Shown here in pieces: positions 36,800 through 44,791 of a stretch of 64,000 nucleotides of DNA. How positions within the stretch are numbered: the stretch's first letter is position 1; every line of letters starts with the position of its first letter. The notes below the pieces were generated by a model. That model had not been told where the DNA came from and searched no databases. It saw only the letters and a program-made list of their open reading frames with translations. Source of the stretch: Lactococcus termiticola. Lineage in GTDB: Bacteria > Bacillota > Bacilli > Lactobacillales > Streptococcaceae. The stretch is taken from positions 124,001-188,000 of the forward strand of contig NZ_BFFO01000001.1 in assembly GCF_003116835.1 (NCBI RefSeq), written 5' to 3'. The translations under genes and the position numbers were made by a program.

Positions 36800-37183
36800 A
36801 TGCTTATCATTATTGAAATCATCGTCCTCTTGGCCCTCCTCTTTTTCATGTTCATCTGGCCAAAGCTCAAGCTCAATCGCAATGCCAAGGTCGTCGGCAA
36901 CGAAGAATTTGAAAAAAAACTGGCAGATGGCCAACTCATCGACATCCGTGAGGCTAGTCTCTACCGGCAAAAACACATTCTAGGAGCCCGCAATCTTCCA
37001 GAAAATCAAATCGACATGAGCCTCAATGCGCTGAGCAAGAACAAGCCCGTCCTGATCTACGAGACCACTCGCCCCACCAAGGCAGCAAAGGTCGCCAAGA
37101 AGCTCAAGAAGGCTGGCATCACTGAAATCTACGTCTTGAAAGACGGCCTGAACGCTTGGCAGGGGAAGACTAAACAAGGCTAA
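36800..37183 (+). CDS. Membrane-anchored rhodanese-domain protein
   Basis: A 127-residue protein: one N-terminal membrane segment (about 1-20) and a rhodanese-like domain (about 35-122) with GARNLP and VLIYETTRPTKAAK. The usual active-site cysteine is absent; YETTR stands in its place, so sulfur transfer is doubtful and a binding or scaffold role is more likely. It follows glcK by 1 nt, a layout conserved in streptococci (YqgP/YibN-like). Confidence 0.8.
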   Translation: MLIIIEIIVLLALLFFMFIWPKLKLNRNAKVVGNEEFEKKLADGQLIDIREASLYRQKHILGARNLPENQIDMSLNALSKNKPVLIYETTRPTKAAKVAKKLKKAGITEIYVLKDGLNAWQGKTKQG

Positions 37184-37206
37184 AAGAGCGGATGCTCTTT
37201 TTTCTT
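37183..37206 (+). terminator. Terminator of the glcK operon
   Basis: AAAGAGC-GGAT-GCTCTTT followed by TTTCTTTT. Confidence 0.75.
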
Positions 37207-37214
37207 TTGGTAAA

Positions 37215-37360
37215 GCCGTTTCGTTCCGGACATTCTGAAAAACACTGTGAAATAGGTAAAAGGCGAGACAGCTAGGACTCGCCTTTTAGTAATGAAAGCG
37301 AGGCTTTGCTTGCCTGCCTCACAGTGCTTTTTGCAGAATTTCTGGAAGAAAACGAGCCGG
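37215..37360 (-). repeat. Structured intergenic repeat, copy 5
   Basis: Outer arms 37231-37250 and 37319-37339 pair over about 20 bp. Hairpin B AAAAGGCGAG...CTCGCCTTTT and hairpin A (AAAGCGAGGCTTTGCTT region) follow in reverse orientation. Both terminal motifs present (GCCGTTTCGTTCC left; GGAAGAAAACG right), complementary to each other. Apex variant. Between convergent glcK operon and dps. Confidence 0.85.
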
Positions 37361-37386
37361 ACCTCATTTCAATAACAACAACAAAC

Positions 37387-37414
37387 AAAAAAAGGCTCAA
37401 ACAAGCCTTTTTTT
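37387..37414. terminator. dps terminator (bidirectional)
   Basis: AAAGGCT-CAAACA-AGCCTTT flanked by A and T runs. Confidence 0.75.
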
Positions 37415-37417
37415 CGC

Positions 37418-37870
37418 TTAACGGTCTGCCAATTCAGCATCCAGCATCCAGATGGTCTTTTCAACATCGCCCTTGGCATCAGTGTAGAGACCTTCTGTCA
37501 CAGCATCGCCTTCTTCAGAAGCAGCGTCAATCCCTTCTTGGAATTGTTCAGCCAGGTACTTGTAAGTCGCAAGCACTTTAGCCAGACGGTCCTTCATTGA
37601 CACGTTCCAGTCAGTTGGTTGGAGGTCAATCTTAGAAAGTTCGTCAAATTCTTTCAAGGTTGAGACAGGTGAACCACCGATGGTAATCAGGCGTTCTGAG
37701 AGCTCATCAAGCACGTCGTTCAAGCCGTCCATGAGTTTGTCCATATATGGGTGGAGCTTCAAGAAACCTGCACCACGCATGTACCAGTGGGTTTGATGAA
37801 TAAGTGCTGTAGCGACAGAGAGGTCAGCGACAGATTGGTTGAGAATTTTCTTTGTGTTTTCGTTTGACAT
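37418..37870 (-). CDS. dps: Dps family ferritin-like DNA-protection protein
   Basis: A 150-residue Dps. It has the inter-subunit ferroxidase residues of the family (HQTHWYMRG near residues 25-33; MDKLMDGLNDVLDELSERL with Asp/Glu ligands). Twelve subunits oxidise and store iron with peroxide, protecting DNA. A PerR-box-like site overlaps its -10, which fits peroxide control. Ribosome binding site GAAAGTGAG is moderate. Confidence 0.92.
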   Translation of the reverse strand: MSNENTKKILNQSVADLSVATALIHQTHWYMRGAGFLKLHPYMDKLMDGLNDVLDELSERLITIGGSPVSTLKEFDELSKIDLQPTDWNVSMKDRLAKVLATYKYLAEQFQEGIDAASEEGDAVTEGLYTDAKGDVEKTIWMLDAELADR

Positions 37871-37911
37871 AAAGGCTCACTTTCTTCTTAATTATTATTG
37901 TTGCTTTCTTA

Positions 37912-37929
37912 ATTATATAATAATTGTAT
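37912..37929 (-). promoter_or_regulatory. dps -10 with overlapping PerR-box-like site
   Basis: TATAAT (37912-37917) on the minus strand. ATACAATTATTATAT (37915-37929) matches 12 of 15 positions of the PerR consensus TTATAATNATTATAA. Confidence 0.5.
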
Positions 37930-37986
37930 TAAAAGGCCAAAGAATTTATTTAGAAATTTTCTCGACTTTAGGTCTCTTCGCTTACA

Positions 37987-38083
37987 GAAAGTAGAAATTA
38001 ATGGTGTGGTTGCAAACGAAGCCTCCGGCTTCCATTGCCAAAGCTCTCGCCAGCTCCCTTATAGCCCTTTAATTTCCACTTTC
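37987..38083 (+). repeat. Structured intergenic repeat, copy 6 (degenerate)
   Basis: Outer arms 37987-38004 and 38066-38083 pair at 16 of 18 positions. Hairpin A (GAAGCC-TCC-GGCTTC) is intact with CATTGCC after it; hairpin B has lost the apex consensus. The only copy in a divergent (dps/comC) region. Confidence 0.7.
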
Positions 38084-38134
38084 TTCCAGCTCACTAGCAT
38101 TTATAAAAAAATAATTTGACATTTCCAATTCACA

Positions 38135-38142
38135 TTCGGATA
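38135..38142 (+). promoter_or_regulatory. Putative competence (ComX/SigX) box of the prepilin peptidase
   Basis: TTCGGATA, 6 of 8 match to TACGAATA, ending 6 nt before the ATG; same form (TTCGNATA) as at ssbB. Confidence 0.45.
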
Positions 38143-38148
38143 TAAATC

Positions 38149-38814
38149 ATGCTCCTGTTTTTTCTTATCCTCATCGCCATGACCCTCGCTTCTTTTACAG
38201 GCCTGGTTGTCGACCGGCTCCCCCTAGGCCTTTCTATTATCACTGGTCGTTCAAGATGTGACCACTGCCAAAGTCGACTAAGGCCCTTCGAGCTCATCCC
38301 GCTCTTCTCCTTCCTTATACAGGGCGGCTACTGCAGGCATTGCAAGGCTAAGCTCAGCTGGCTCTACCCGACGCTCGAAGTCCTCTTCAGCTTACTTTTC
38401 ATCCTCGCCTACTACCAGCTCCTTGACCTGCCAGAAAGCCTTATTCTCATCGCCTCGCTTCTCCTTTCCATCCTTGACTTCCGCCACCAGGAAATCCCCT
38501 TTAGCCTCTGGCTCTTCTTTGCCTTGCTGATTACTGCCATCAACGGCTTTTCTCTCAGCCAAGTCCTCTGGCTTTCCTTTGCCCTCATCGCCTTTTTCTG
38601 GGACTTGAAAATCGGTCCTGGAGACTTTCTCTGGCTCTTTCTAATTGCAGGCGATATCCCCCTACTCAAGCAGGTCAAAATCCTTGAAATTGCCAGTATC
38701 TCTGGCATCCTCTACTACATTATCCTAAAGAAAAAAGGGGCCATCCCCTTCATTCCTTTTTTATCTATTGGATATCTAGGACTTCTGATTTGGGAGAAAA
38801 TCCCGTCACTGTGA
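38149..38814 (+). CDS. comC: Type IV prepilin peptidase (ComC/PilD family)
   Basis: A 221-residue, multi-TM aspartyl protease that cuts and methylates prepilins of the competence pseudopilus. The cytoplasmic zinc loop has CDHC (37-40) and CRHC (62-65); catalytic aspartates are Asp110 ([11 protein letters not shown]) and Asp159 (IGPGD). It is preceded by a cin-box-like TTCGGATA and no ribosome binding site. Its 3' end overlaps the convergent dinB by 50 bp. With ssbB this suggests at least part of a transformation system in the genome. Confidence 0.9.
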   Translation: MLLFFLILIAMTLASFTGLVVDRLPLGLSIITGRSRCDHCQSRLRPFELIPLFSFLIQGGYCRHCKAKLSWLYPTLEVLFSLLFILAYYQLLDLPESLILIASLLLSILDFRHQEIPFSLWLFFALLITAINGFSLSQVLWLSFALIAFFWDLKIGPGDFLWLFLIAGDIPLLKQVKILEIASISGILYYIILKKKGAIPFIPFLSIGYLGLLIWEKIPSL

Positions 38815-39859
38815 TGCCGAGGAGCCTCACGCCTAAGGCTTCATTATAGTCCAGCTCATCAAAAATCTGCTCAGCCTCCCGCAGGATGTCCTCGGCTTGA
38901 TTGATCTTGGCCAGCAGGCTCTTTCGCTTGGTAATCGTCGTAAAGTCCGAATAACGAAGCTTGAGAATGACAATATCGCCCGATTGCTCATGGCCGGCCA
39001 TGGCCTTTGCGACCATCTCGGAGAGCTTTTTCAGCTCACCCTTGACATCCTCTGCCCGATAAATCAGCTTGCCATAGGTCCGCTCCTTGCCGATAGACTT
39101 GCGTTCCCGGTGGCTTTTGACCTTGGCTTCATGAATGCCGTTGGCCTTGAGATAGAGCTCCCAGCCAAAGACACCAAAGCGTTCTGCCAAGTCCAGCGGA
39201 TTGGCCTTCTGGAGCTCTGCCCCAGTCTTGATGCCCATTTCTTCGAGCTTGGGCAGGGTCGCTTTTCCCACGCCATGAAATTTTTTCAGAGGCAACTGGG
39301 CCAAAAAGTCCTTAGCCTCCTGAGGCAGGACCGTCGTGAGGCCTTGGGGCTTCTGATAGTCTGAGGCAATCTTGGCCAAAAATTTATTATAGGAAACACC
39401 GGCAGAGCAGGTCAGCTGGAGCTCCTGATAAATATCCCTCTGGATGAGCTTAGCAATTTTAATCGCCGACTGGGAGCCAATCTTATTCTCCGTCACATCA
39501 AGATAGGCCTCATCGATCGAGGCCGCCTCGACCTCATCCGTATAACGATGAAAAATCTCCCGGACCTGCTGAGAAACAGCCTGGTATTTTTCATAATTGC
39601 CCGGTACAAAAATCGCCTGGGGACAGAGGTCAAAAGCCTCCTTGGCCGACATGGCCGAGTGAATGCCAAATTCCCTGGCCTCATAAGAACAGGTCGAGAC
39701 AACACCCCGCCCGCCTGTCTCCATCGGGTTTCTCGCAATCACGACTGGCTTGCCCTTGAGTCTCGGATTATCCCTCTGCTCGACCGACGCAAAAAAGGCA
39801 TCCATATCAATATGGATGATTTTTCTGGATTCATCGACCTTGAGGGGAAAAGTTAACAT
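38765..39859 (-). CDS. dinB: DNA polymerase IV (DinB, Y family)
   Basis: A 364-residue error-prone polymerase for translesion synthesis. Motifs: [15 protein letters not shown] (catalytic Asp), [10 protein letters not shown]-type [17 protein letters not shown] (second catalytic Asp/Glu) and the HhH segment [12 protein letters not shown]. Start [13 protein letters not shown] lies 6 nt from TATAAT and has no Shine-Dalgarno, so a leaderless mRNA is predicted. Its last 50 bp overlap the end of comC on the other strand. Confidence 0.95.
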   Translation of the reverse strand: MLTFPLKVDESRKIIHIDMDAFFASVEQRDNPRLKGKPVVIARNPMETGGRGVVSTCSYEAREFGIHSAMSAKEAFDLCPQAIFVPGNYEKYQAVSQQVREIFHRYTDEVEAASIDEAYLDVTENKIGSQSAIKIAKLIQRDIYQELQLTCSAGVSYNKFLAKIASDYQKPQGLTTVLPQEAKDFLAQLPLKKFHGVGKATLPKLEEMGIKTGAELQKANPLDLAERFGVFGWELYLKANGIHEAKVKSHRERKSIGKERTYGKLIYRAEDVKGELKKLSEMVAKAMAGHEQSGDIVILKLRYSDFTTITKRKSLLAKINQAEDILREAEQIFDELDYNEALGVRLLGITVTGFSPKSEVLDIQ

Positions 39860-39865
39860 AGTCTT

Positions 39866-39871
39866 ATTATA
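39866..39871 (-). promoter_or_regulatory. dinB -10 box, leaderless type
   Basis: TATAAT, then AAGACT, then ATG on the minus strand. Confidence 0.6.
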
Positions 39872-39923
39872 CTGGATTTGGGGCTAAAAAACACTGGAGA
39901 TTGTCCAATGTTTTTTTGCTTTT

Positions 39924-40832
39924 TTATTTTGGCTGAATCTTAGCCTCCAACAAGCCACGCATGTCCTCCGGCATGCCAAGCTCCAGCTCCACCTTCTCTT
40001 CAGTAAAAGGATTGATAAAAGAAAGATGATGACAATGCAGGGCCTGCCGAGAAAACTCCTCCTTCGAGCCCCCATAGAGGTCATCGCCCAAGAGGGGATA
40101 GCCCAGATGAGAAAAATGCACTCGAATCTGATGGGTCCGGCCGGTGTGGAGCCTGACATCGAGCAAGTAAAAATCCTCGCTCTCCTCAGCAATCCTGTAG
40201 CTGGTCCTGGCTGACTTGGCCTCCATCAGGCCATCCAACCTGACCCGTCGCTGGACAATCGAGCCCTCGGCCCGACCAATGGGCAGGTCAATCTCGCCGT
40301 GATCAGCGAGCTGACCGTCATTTTTCACGACCGCATAATAGCGTTTCTCCAGGCTGTCCCGGTAATGCGACTGGACCATCAGGGCATGGGCATAGCGGTG
40401 CTTGGCAAAAAACATGAGGCCACTGGTATCCCGGTCAAGCCTCGTGATAATGTGAACGGTCTGGTTGGCGTAATTCTGCCTTTTGATATAGCCCTTGACC
40501 CGGTTGCTCATGGCATCGGTCGGGTGGTAGACACCCGTGATAGAGGGCACGCCAGCCGGCTTTGCAACGACCAGATAATGGTCATCTTCAAAGACCACGT
40601 CTACTGGTGCCGTCCCTGGGGTCAGGTCGGGATTGTCCGGCTCATCTGGCGTGACGATACTGACCTGGTCGCCAGCCTTTAGGCGATAAATCGCATTTTG
40701 CTCGACGCCGTTGACCAAAATCTGCCCGCCCTCGTATTTGACCTTGGCCAGCAGGCGTTTTGAGACCCCGTGTCGCTGGAGGAATTTCTTGACCATGCTG
40801 CCGTCGACTTCATTGATAAATGAAAACTCCAT
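39924..40832 (-). CDS. rluD: RluD-family 23S rRNA pseudouridine synthase (YjbO type)
   Basis: A 302-residue pseudouridine synthase. An S4-like N-terminal domain (about 10-75) is followed by the catalytic domain with the active-site Asp in ITRLDRDTSG and HTGRTHQIRVH. It modifies uridines in rRNA; the exact target is not deducible. Its ATG follows the nadK stop directly (TAGATG). Third gene of relQ-nadK-rluD, as in B. subtilis yjbM-yjbN-yjbO. Confidence 0.93.
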   Translation of the reverse strand: MEFSFINEVDGSMVKKFLQRHGVSKRLLAKVKYEGGQILVNGVEQNAIYRLKAGDQVSIVTPDEPDNPDLTPGTAPVDVVFEDDHYLVVAKPAGVPSITGVYHPTDAMSNRVKGYIKRQNYANQTVHIITRLDRDTSGLMFFAKHRYAHALMVQSHYRDSLEKRYYAVVKNDGQLADHGEIDLPIGRAEGSIVQRRVRLDGLMEAKSARTSYRIAEESEDFYLLDVRLHTGRTHQIRVHFSHLGYPLLGDDLYGGSKEEFSRQALHCHHLSFINPFTEEKVELELGMPEDMRGLLEAKIQPK

Positions 40833-41651
40833 CTACTCGACACCGTCCCCGATGAAGGCCGTACGCACCCGTTCCCAAAATGGCGTGTGGGCACAGTTGG
40901 CAAAGGCAATGCTGGCCCCGTCGAGACTGTAGTCAACCGAGGTCACATCCTCATAGTGGAAATTCAGCTGGTCAATCGTCAGGCTGTAGTCATCGGCCTT
41001 TTCAGGGCAGAGGCGGATGCTGTCTTTTTTCGCCACAATCATCGGAGCACTCAGGGTCCGAAAGACGATGTTGTTGAGACTGGCAATCTCGGCCAGTTGC
41101 ATGGCTTCAACTTGGGGATGCATGACCGCTCCACCGATGGATTTATTATAGGCCGTGGAACCCGTTGGCGTCGAAATCGCCAGGCCATCCCCCCGGAATT
41201 TTTCAAAGAGCTCATCGGAGATGTGGACATTGCAGACCATGGTCTGTGAGGTCCGCCGGAGAATCGACTCATTGAGGGCATAGTGGAGGGTCGTCTTACC
41301 GTCGTGCTTGACTTCGACCCGGAGAAGCGGATAGCGGACTGCCTGCTCAGGCTTTTCATGGCAAAGCCCCTCAACAAGCTTCTCGAGTTCATCAGCCATA
41401 AAGTCGGTGTAAAAGCCCAAATGGCCTGTGTGGACACCGACAAAGCGAATCCGGTCAAGCTGCTCTTCATACTGGTGCATGGCCGACAAGAGCGTCCCAT
41501 CGCCTCCGATGGTCACGACCAGCTCTGGATCGGCTTCATCAAAAATAAAGCCCGCTGCTTTAAGCATTGGCTCTAATTTGGCATAGGCGGTTTTTGACCG
41601 CTCAGACTGGTTTTCGATGATCCAGAGTTTCTTATTAAGACCAGAGCTCAT
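40833..41651 (-). CDS. nadK: NAD kinase
   Basis: A 272-residue kinase making NADP from NAD. GGDGT motif (TIGGDGTLLSAMHQYEE), then VHTGHLGFYTDF and the conserved STPTGSTAYNKSIGG. I start at ATG 41651 (MSSGLNKKLWI), preceded by GGGGAAG; this overlaps the relQ end by 17 nt. The open frame continues far upstream inside relQ and is not used. Confidence 0.95.
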   Translation of the reverse strand: MSSGLNKKLWIIENQSERSKTAYAKLEPMLKAAGFIFDEADPELVVTIGGDGTLLSAMHQYEEQLDRIRFVGVHTGHLGFYTDFMADELEKLVEGLCHEKPEQAVRYPLLRVEVKHDGKTTLHYALNESILRRTSQTMVCNVHISDELFEKFRGDGLAISTPTGSTAYNKSIGGAVMHPQVEAMQLAEIASLNNIVFRTLSAPMIVAKKDSIRLCPEKADDYSLTIDQLNFHYEDVTSVDYSLDGASIAFANCAHTPFWERVRTAFIGDGVE

Positions 41652-42300
41652 CTTCTTCCCCTTTTTCTTTCTTGACATCCTGCCTGGCCTGCGGGCTATC
41701 AAACATGAGCTGGGCCTCTTGGATGTCTTCACGGATTTCGCCCATTTCAGCATCAAGCTGGGCAGCTTCTTTGGCTGCATTGGACAGGCGTTCTTGGATT
41801 TCTTGGGGAATCACGCCCCCGTATTTATAGTTGAGCGAGTGCTCGATGGTCGCCCAGAAATTCATGGCAAGGGTCCGGATTTGGATTTCTGCATTGACCA
41901 CCTGAAAGCCATCAATCGTATCAATCGGGTACTCGATGACCACATGATAGGATCGGTAGCCAGAAGCCTTTTGATTGTGGATATAATCCCGCTCTTCGAT
42001 GATTTTGAAGTCCTTGCGACGTTTGAGCAAGGCCAGGACATCCCAGACGTCATCGACAAACTGGACCATGACCCGGATGCCTGCGATGTCTTCCATCTCG
42101 CTCAGGCTGTCTCTGGTATAGCCCCTCATTCTCGCCTTTTTGACAATCGAATCCCGGCGTTTGACCCGGCCAGTCACAAATTCAATCGGCGAGTAAAGGC
42201 CTTTTTTCAGGTATTGCTTGCGGACGCCCCGGAGCTTGATTTTGAGCTCGCCGACCGTCTGGACGTAGGGGTCAAGAAATTCTTCCCAGTTAAATGCCAT
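41635..42300 (-). CDS. relQ: Small alarmone synthetase RelQ
   Basis: A 221-residue single-domain (p)ppGpp synthetase without hydrolase or regulatory domains. Conserved synthetase pieces: KMEDIAGIRVMVQF-like MEDIAGIRVMVQFVDDV, RDYIHNQKASGYRSYH (substrate Tyr/His) and AEIQIRTLAMNFWATIEH. It makes alarmones in response to envelope or other stress, independent of Rel. First gene of the relQ-nadK-rluD operon, divergent from the CYTH gene. Confidence 0.95.
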   Translation of the reverse strand: MAFNWEEFLDPYVQTVGELKIKLRGVRKQYLKKGLYSPIEFVTGRVKRRDSIVKKARMRGYTRDSLSEMEDIAGIRVMVQFVDDVWDVLALLKRRKDFKIIEERDYIHNQKASGYRSYHVVIEYPIDTIDGFQVVNAEIQIRTLAMNFWATIEHSLNYKYGGVIPQEIQERLSNAAKEAAQLDAEMGEIREDIQEAQLMFDSPQARQDVKKEKGEEDELWS

Positions 42301-42380
42301 ATCTCTTTATTGGCTAGCTTGCCAATTTCTCCTCATTTAGTTACAATATATATATCATTTTACCATATCGGGAAGGAAAA

Positions 42381-43007
42381 ATGCAGGCTTGTTTCCCTGC
42401 ATTATTATTAACTATGTCTACAAATTTAGAAATCGAGCATAAGACCCTCTTGAGCTTAGCCGAATATGACCAACTCAAGAGGCTCTTTTCACATATTACA
42501 CCGGTCAGACAGACCAACCACTACCTCGACACCAAAGACCTCAAGCTCCGCAAGAAAAAACTAGCCCTCCGGATCCGGACCTTTGACAAGTCTGCCGAGA
42601 TGACCCTCAAGGTCCCTCAAAGCGTCGGCAATATTGAGCACAATATCGATTTGACCTCAGAAGAGGCCGCCCTCATGCTCAAGGAAAAGAACATCATCTG
42701 CTCTTCTGTCGACCTCTCCGAGGTCTGTGATATCCTGACCGAACGGGGGATTGACCTGTCTGAAATCACTGAAATCGGCAGCCTCACGACCATTCGCTAC
42801 GAGCAACAGCTCGACATCGGCCTCGCTGCCCTCGACAAGAACGACTACATGGGCCACACCGACTATGAACTTGAGCTCGAAGTCGACGACAATGACCAGG
42901 GTAAAAAAGATTTCTACGCCTTCCTCAAGAAAAATCATATCGAGTATCGCTTCTCCAGGTCCAAGGTTGTCCGCTTTCTCGACTGTCTCCGCCACACCCG
43001 TAAATAA
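42381..43007 (+). CDS. yjbK: CYTH-domain protein (YjbK type)
   Basis: A 208-residue CYTH triphosphate-tunnel enzyme: ExExK as LEIEHK, YLDTKDLKL, LALRIRTF and ELELEVDD. Members hydrolyse triphosphates such as tripolyphosphate; the substrate here is unknown. Next to relQ, as in B. subtilis. GGAAGG stands 5 nt before ATG 42381, but the conserved part begins at ATG 42414 (MSTNLEIEH), so the true start may be 33 nt downstream. The bases around the first codons form a small hairpin (TGCAGG...CCTGCA). Confidence 0.88.
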   Translation: MQACFPALLLTMSTNLEIEHKTLLSLAEYDQLKRLFSHITPVRQTNHYLDTKDLKLRKKKLALRIRTFDKSAEMTLKVPQSVGNIEHNIDLTSEEAALMLKEKNIICSSVDLSEVCDILTERGIDLSEITEIGSLTTIRYEQQLDIGLAALDKNDYMGHTDYELELEVDDNDQGKKDFYAFLKKNHIEYRFSRSKVVRFLDCLRHTRK

Positions 43008-43088
43008 GATTTGTATAATATTTTGCTCATCAAAGCATTTCTGATAAGATAGAAACTGACCTAAAAACTAGAGAAAAGACATCTACTT

Positions 43089-43610
43089 ATGTACGAAATC
43101 CAATACTATTTTACGCCTGTGCTCGACAGCTTTGAGCCCTTTGATAGCAACTATGACTGGCATCTGAAACCCATCGTCAACCTGGCCACGGCCAAGAAAC
43201 TCAGAGACCGCCAGGGCCTAACCAAAAATATCGCCATGCTCAATGCCAGCTACGACCGCCTGCAACGCATTTCAGAAGACTTCGTCAGCCTCAGCCTCTA
43301 CGGCAGAAAGACCTCCAGAGCCTTCATCCTCAGCCTCCAGGACCGCCTACGCGAGCCCGGGAGCTTCCTGGAATACAACGCCAGCATGCGGGCAGAGATT
43401 CTGGCTGAACTCGGCATCGAGATCCGGGACTTCAAGGAATACCGGCAGTTTGCCAAGAAGAAGCTCAAGCAGGAACTCTATGATTACCAGGACCAGCATT
43501 TTGCGAGCCTGCCTGCTAGTTTGATTTTGACAGCTGATGAGGGATTACAGCTGGAGAAATGTCGGCATGAGCAGTTGCAGAGTTATTTGTTGGATAAGAT
43601 TTCGGCATAG
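43089..43610 (+). CDS. Uncharacterised protein, 173 aa
   Basis: I do not recognise the family. A soluble, mostly helical, Arg/Glu-rich protein (MYEIQYYFTPVLDSFEPF..., GRKTSRAFILSLQDRLREPGSF, FKEYRQFAKKKLKQELYDYQDQ). No signal or membrane segment. AGAGAAAAG lies about 10 nt before the ATG. It follows the CYTH gene by 81 nt on the same strand and ends at a clear terminator. Confidence 0.7.
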   Translation: MYEIQYYFTPVLDSFEPFDSNYDWHLKPIVNLATAKKLRDRQGLTKNIAMLNASYDRLQRISEDFVSLSLYGRKTSRAFILSLQDRLREPGSFLEYNASMRAEILAELGIEIRDFKEYRQFAKKKLKQELYDYQDQHFASLPASLILTADEGLQLEKCRHEQLQSYLLDKISA

Positions 43611-43637
43611 AAAAAGGATTCGGGGAGAATCCTTTTT
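43611..43637 (+). terminator. Terminator after the 173-aa gene
   Basis: AAAAAGGATT-CGGGGAG-AATCCTTTTTT. Confidence 0.75.
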
Positions 43638-43689
43638 TGTTTTGTTCTTTTGGAGTTGTAGATAGGAGAATCGGGGAAAAGTGGTATGA

Positions 43690-43829
43690 GTGGAGTGGAG
43701 GAAATTCGGCAAAACATAGTGGAATAAGGTAGATTTGGAGACCCCCAGGGCTCCAAATCTAGGCATGGAAGCCAACGGCTTCGCTGCCGGCCCCACTATG
43801 CTTTGCCGAATTTCTGAAGCGGAACGGAC
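43690..43829 (-). repeat. Structured intergenic repeat, copy 7 (complete)
   Basis: Outer arms 43702-43722 and 43793-43813 pair at 20 of 21. Hairpin B AGATTTGGAG...CTCCAAATCT with family apex in reverse, hairpin A GAAGCC-AAC-GGCTTC. Both terminal motifs (GAGTGGAGTGGAG; GAAGCGGAACGGAC). Between convergent genes. Confidence 0.9.
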
Positions 43830-43847
43830 TAAGTGCCTAGGAAAAGC

Positions 43848-44204
43848 CTAAGCCTCATCCAACAAGCCCATCTCCGCCATCTCTTCTTTCACGGCTTGAT
43901 TCGTCTGCTCAAAGGCTTCAGAAAAATTATCACTCAGCTTGTCCATCTGGCTGACCCGGACCTTGCGGACCGCCTTGAGGCCCCTCAGCTTCTCCAGATT
44001 CTCGTCCAGGTCTTTTTTATCGATGTAGAGCAGGCCATACTTGGCTTTTTGACTGGAATAAAGCAATTCTCCATATTTGGAAAGTTGTCGAATTGAGCGG
44101 TAATTGTGGCAAAAGACATAGACCGCCAGCCTCTCCTTACCCTCCAGAGCCTTGATTTTTTCCTTATTGTCCAGTATGTTCAATTCCATGTCCGTGTCTG
44201 GCAT
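43848..44204 (-). CDS. ylbG: YlbG family protein (DUF2129)
   Basis: A 118-residue protein with the YlbG pattern RLAVYVFCHNYRSIRQLSKYGELLYSSQKAKYGLLYI and a C-terminal VRKVRVSQMDKL. Function unknown; it accompanies ylbF in Firmicutes. Start at ATG 44204 is set by the strong GAGGAGG 5 nt upstream; it overlaps the ylbF end by 41 nt. The first dozen codons are not part of the usual family core, so MELNILDNK at 44189 is an alternative. Confidence 0.8.
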   Translation of the reverse strand: MPDTDMELNILDNKEKIKALEGKERLAVYVFCHNYRSIRQLSKYGELLYSSQKAKYGLLYIDKKDLDENLEKLRGLKAVRKVRVSQMDKLSDNFSEAFEQTNQAVKEEMAEMGLLDEA

Positions 44205-44565
44205 GTCTTCCTCCTCTTGCAAGTGGTATATTTTCGTCGATTAAGATGTCTTCTGAAATCGCTCCAGCAAGTCCCTTCGCAAGCTCGCTCAAGAGCCTCT
44301 GAAGGTCATTTTCTGCCAGGCGAAGCTGGTAGACCTTCTCATTGACCATCAGCTCCTTCTGGAGCTTTTTAAGCTCAGGCCGAAAAGCAATGTAGTCCGC
44401 CTGCTCCTCTAAAAGCTGGAGCTGGGCCTGAAGCTCTGCATCCTCAAGAAAGGCCCGCCTCGCCAGCCGATAAGCCTCAACCTCAGGTTCATGTTCTAAG
44501 AGGCTAGCGACCAGCTCATCGAGCTTTTCATCAATGGCCATTAAGTTTTCATCAATGATTAACAT
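44164..44565 (-). CDS. ylbF: YlbF family regulator
   Basis: A 133-residue helical protein with the YlbF/YmcA pattern: EHEPEVEAYRLARRAFLEDAELQAQLQ and ELKKLQKELMVNEKVYQLRLAENDLQRLL. In Bacillus YlbF works with YmcA and YaaT to assist RNase Y; streptococcal and lactococcal roles are less known. The C-terminus (GGRHARHGHGIEHTGQ) is His/Gly-rich because it overlaps ylbG. ATG lies 6 nt from TGC-TATAAT, no ribosome binding site. Confidence 0.83.
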   Translation of the reverse strand: MLIIDENLMAIDEKLDELVASLLEHEPEVEAYRLARRAFLEDAELQAQLQLLEEQADYIAFRPELKKLQKELMVNEKVYQLRLAENDLQRLLSELAKGLAGAISEDILIDENIPLARGGRHARHGHGIEHTGQ

Positions 44566-44571
44566 GTCTAC

Positions 44572-44577
44572 ATTATA
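44572..44577 (-). promoter_or_regulatory. ylbF -10 box, leaderless type
   Basis: TGC-TATAAT, then GTAGAC, then ATG on the minus strand. Confidence 0.6.
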
Positions 44578-44685
44578 GCACAGTCGTGGCTCTAAGAACC
44601 AGTGGCTAGAAAAATCCCCAGCAGAATTTTTGTCTACTTTTTACAACCACATCCGACATTACCCCAAGTTTACACAGGTATGCGT

Positions 44686-44714
44686 TTGCATTTTAAGCCA
44701 GCCTGAGCTATAAT
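44686..44714 (+). promoter_or_regulatory. Promoter of amino-acid permease
   Basis: TTGCAT (44686-44691), 17-bp spacer, TATAAT (44709-44714). Confidence 0.75.
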
Positions 44715-44791
44715 TAAATCACTAGGATTAGACCGAATTGTCTAATTTTTATCAGAAAATTAAGTAATACCTAGAAAAAGGGAGAAACTTC

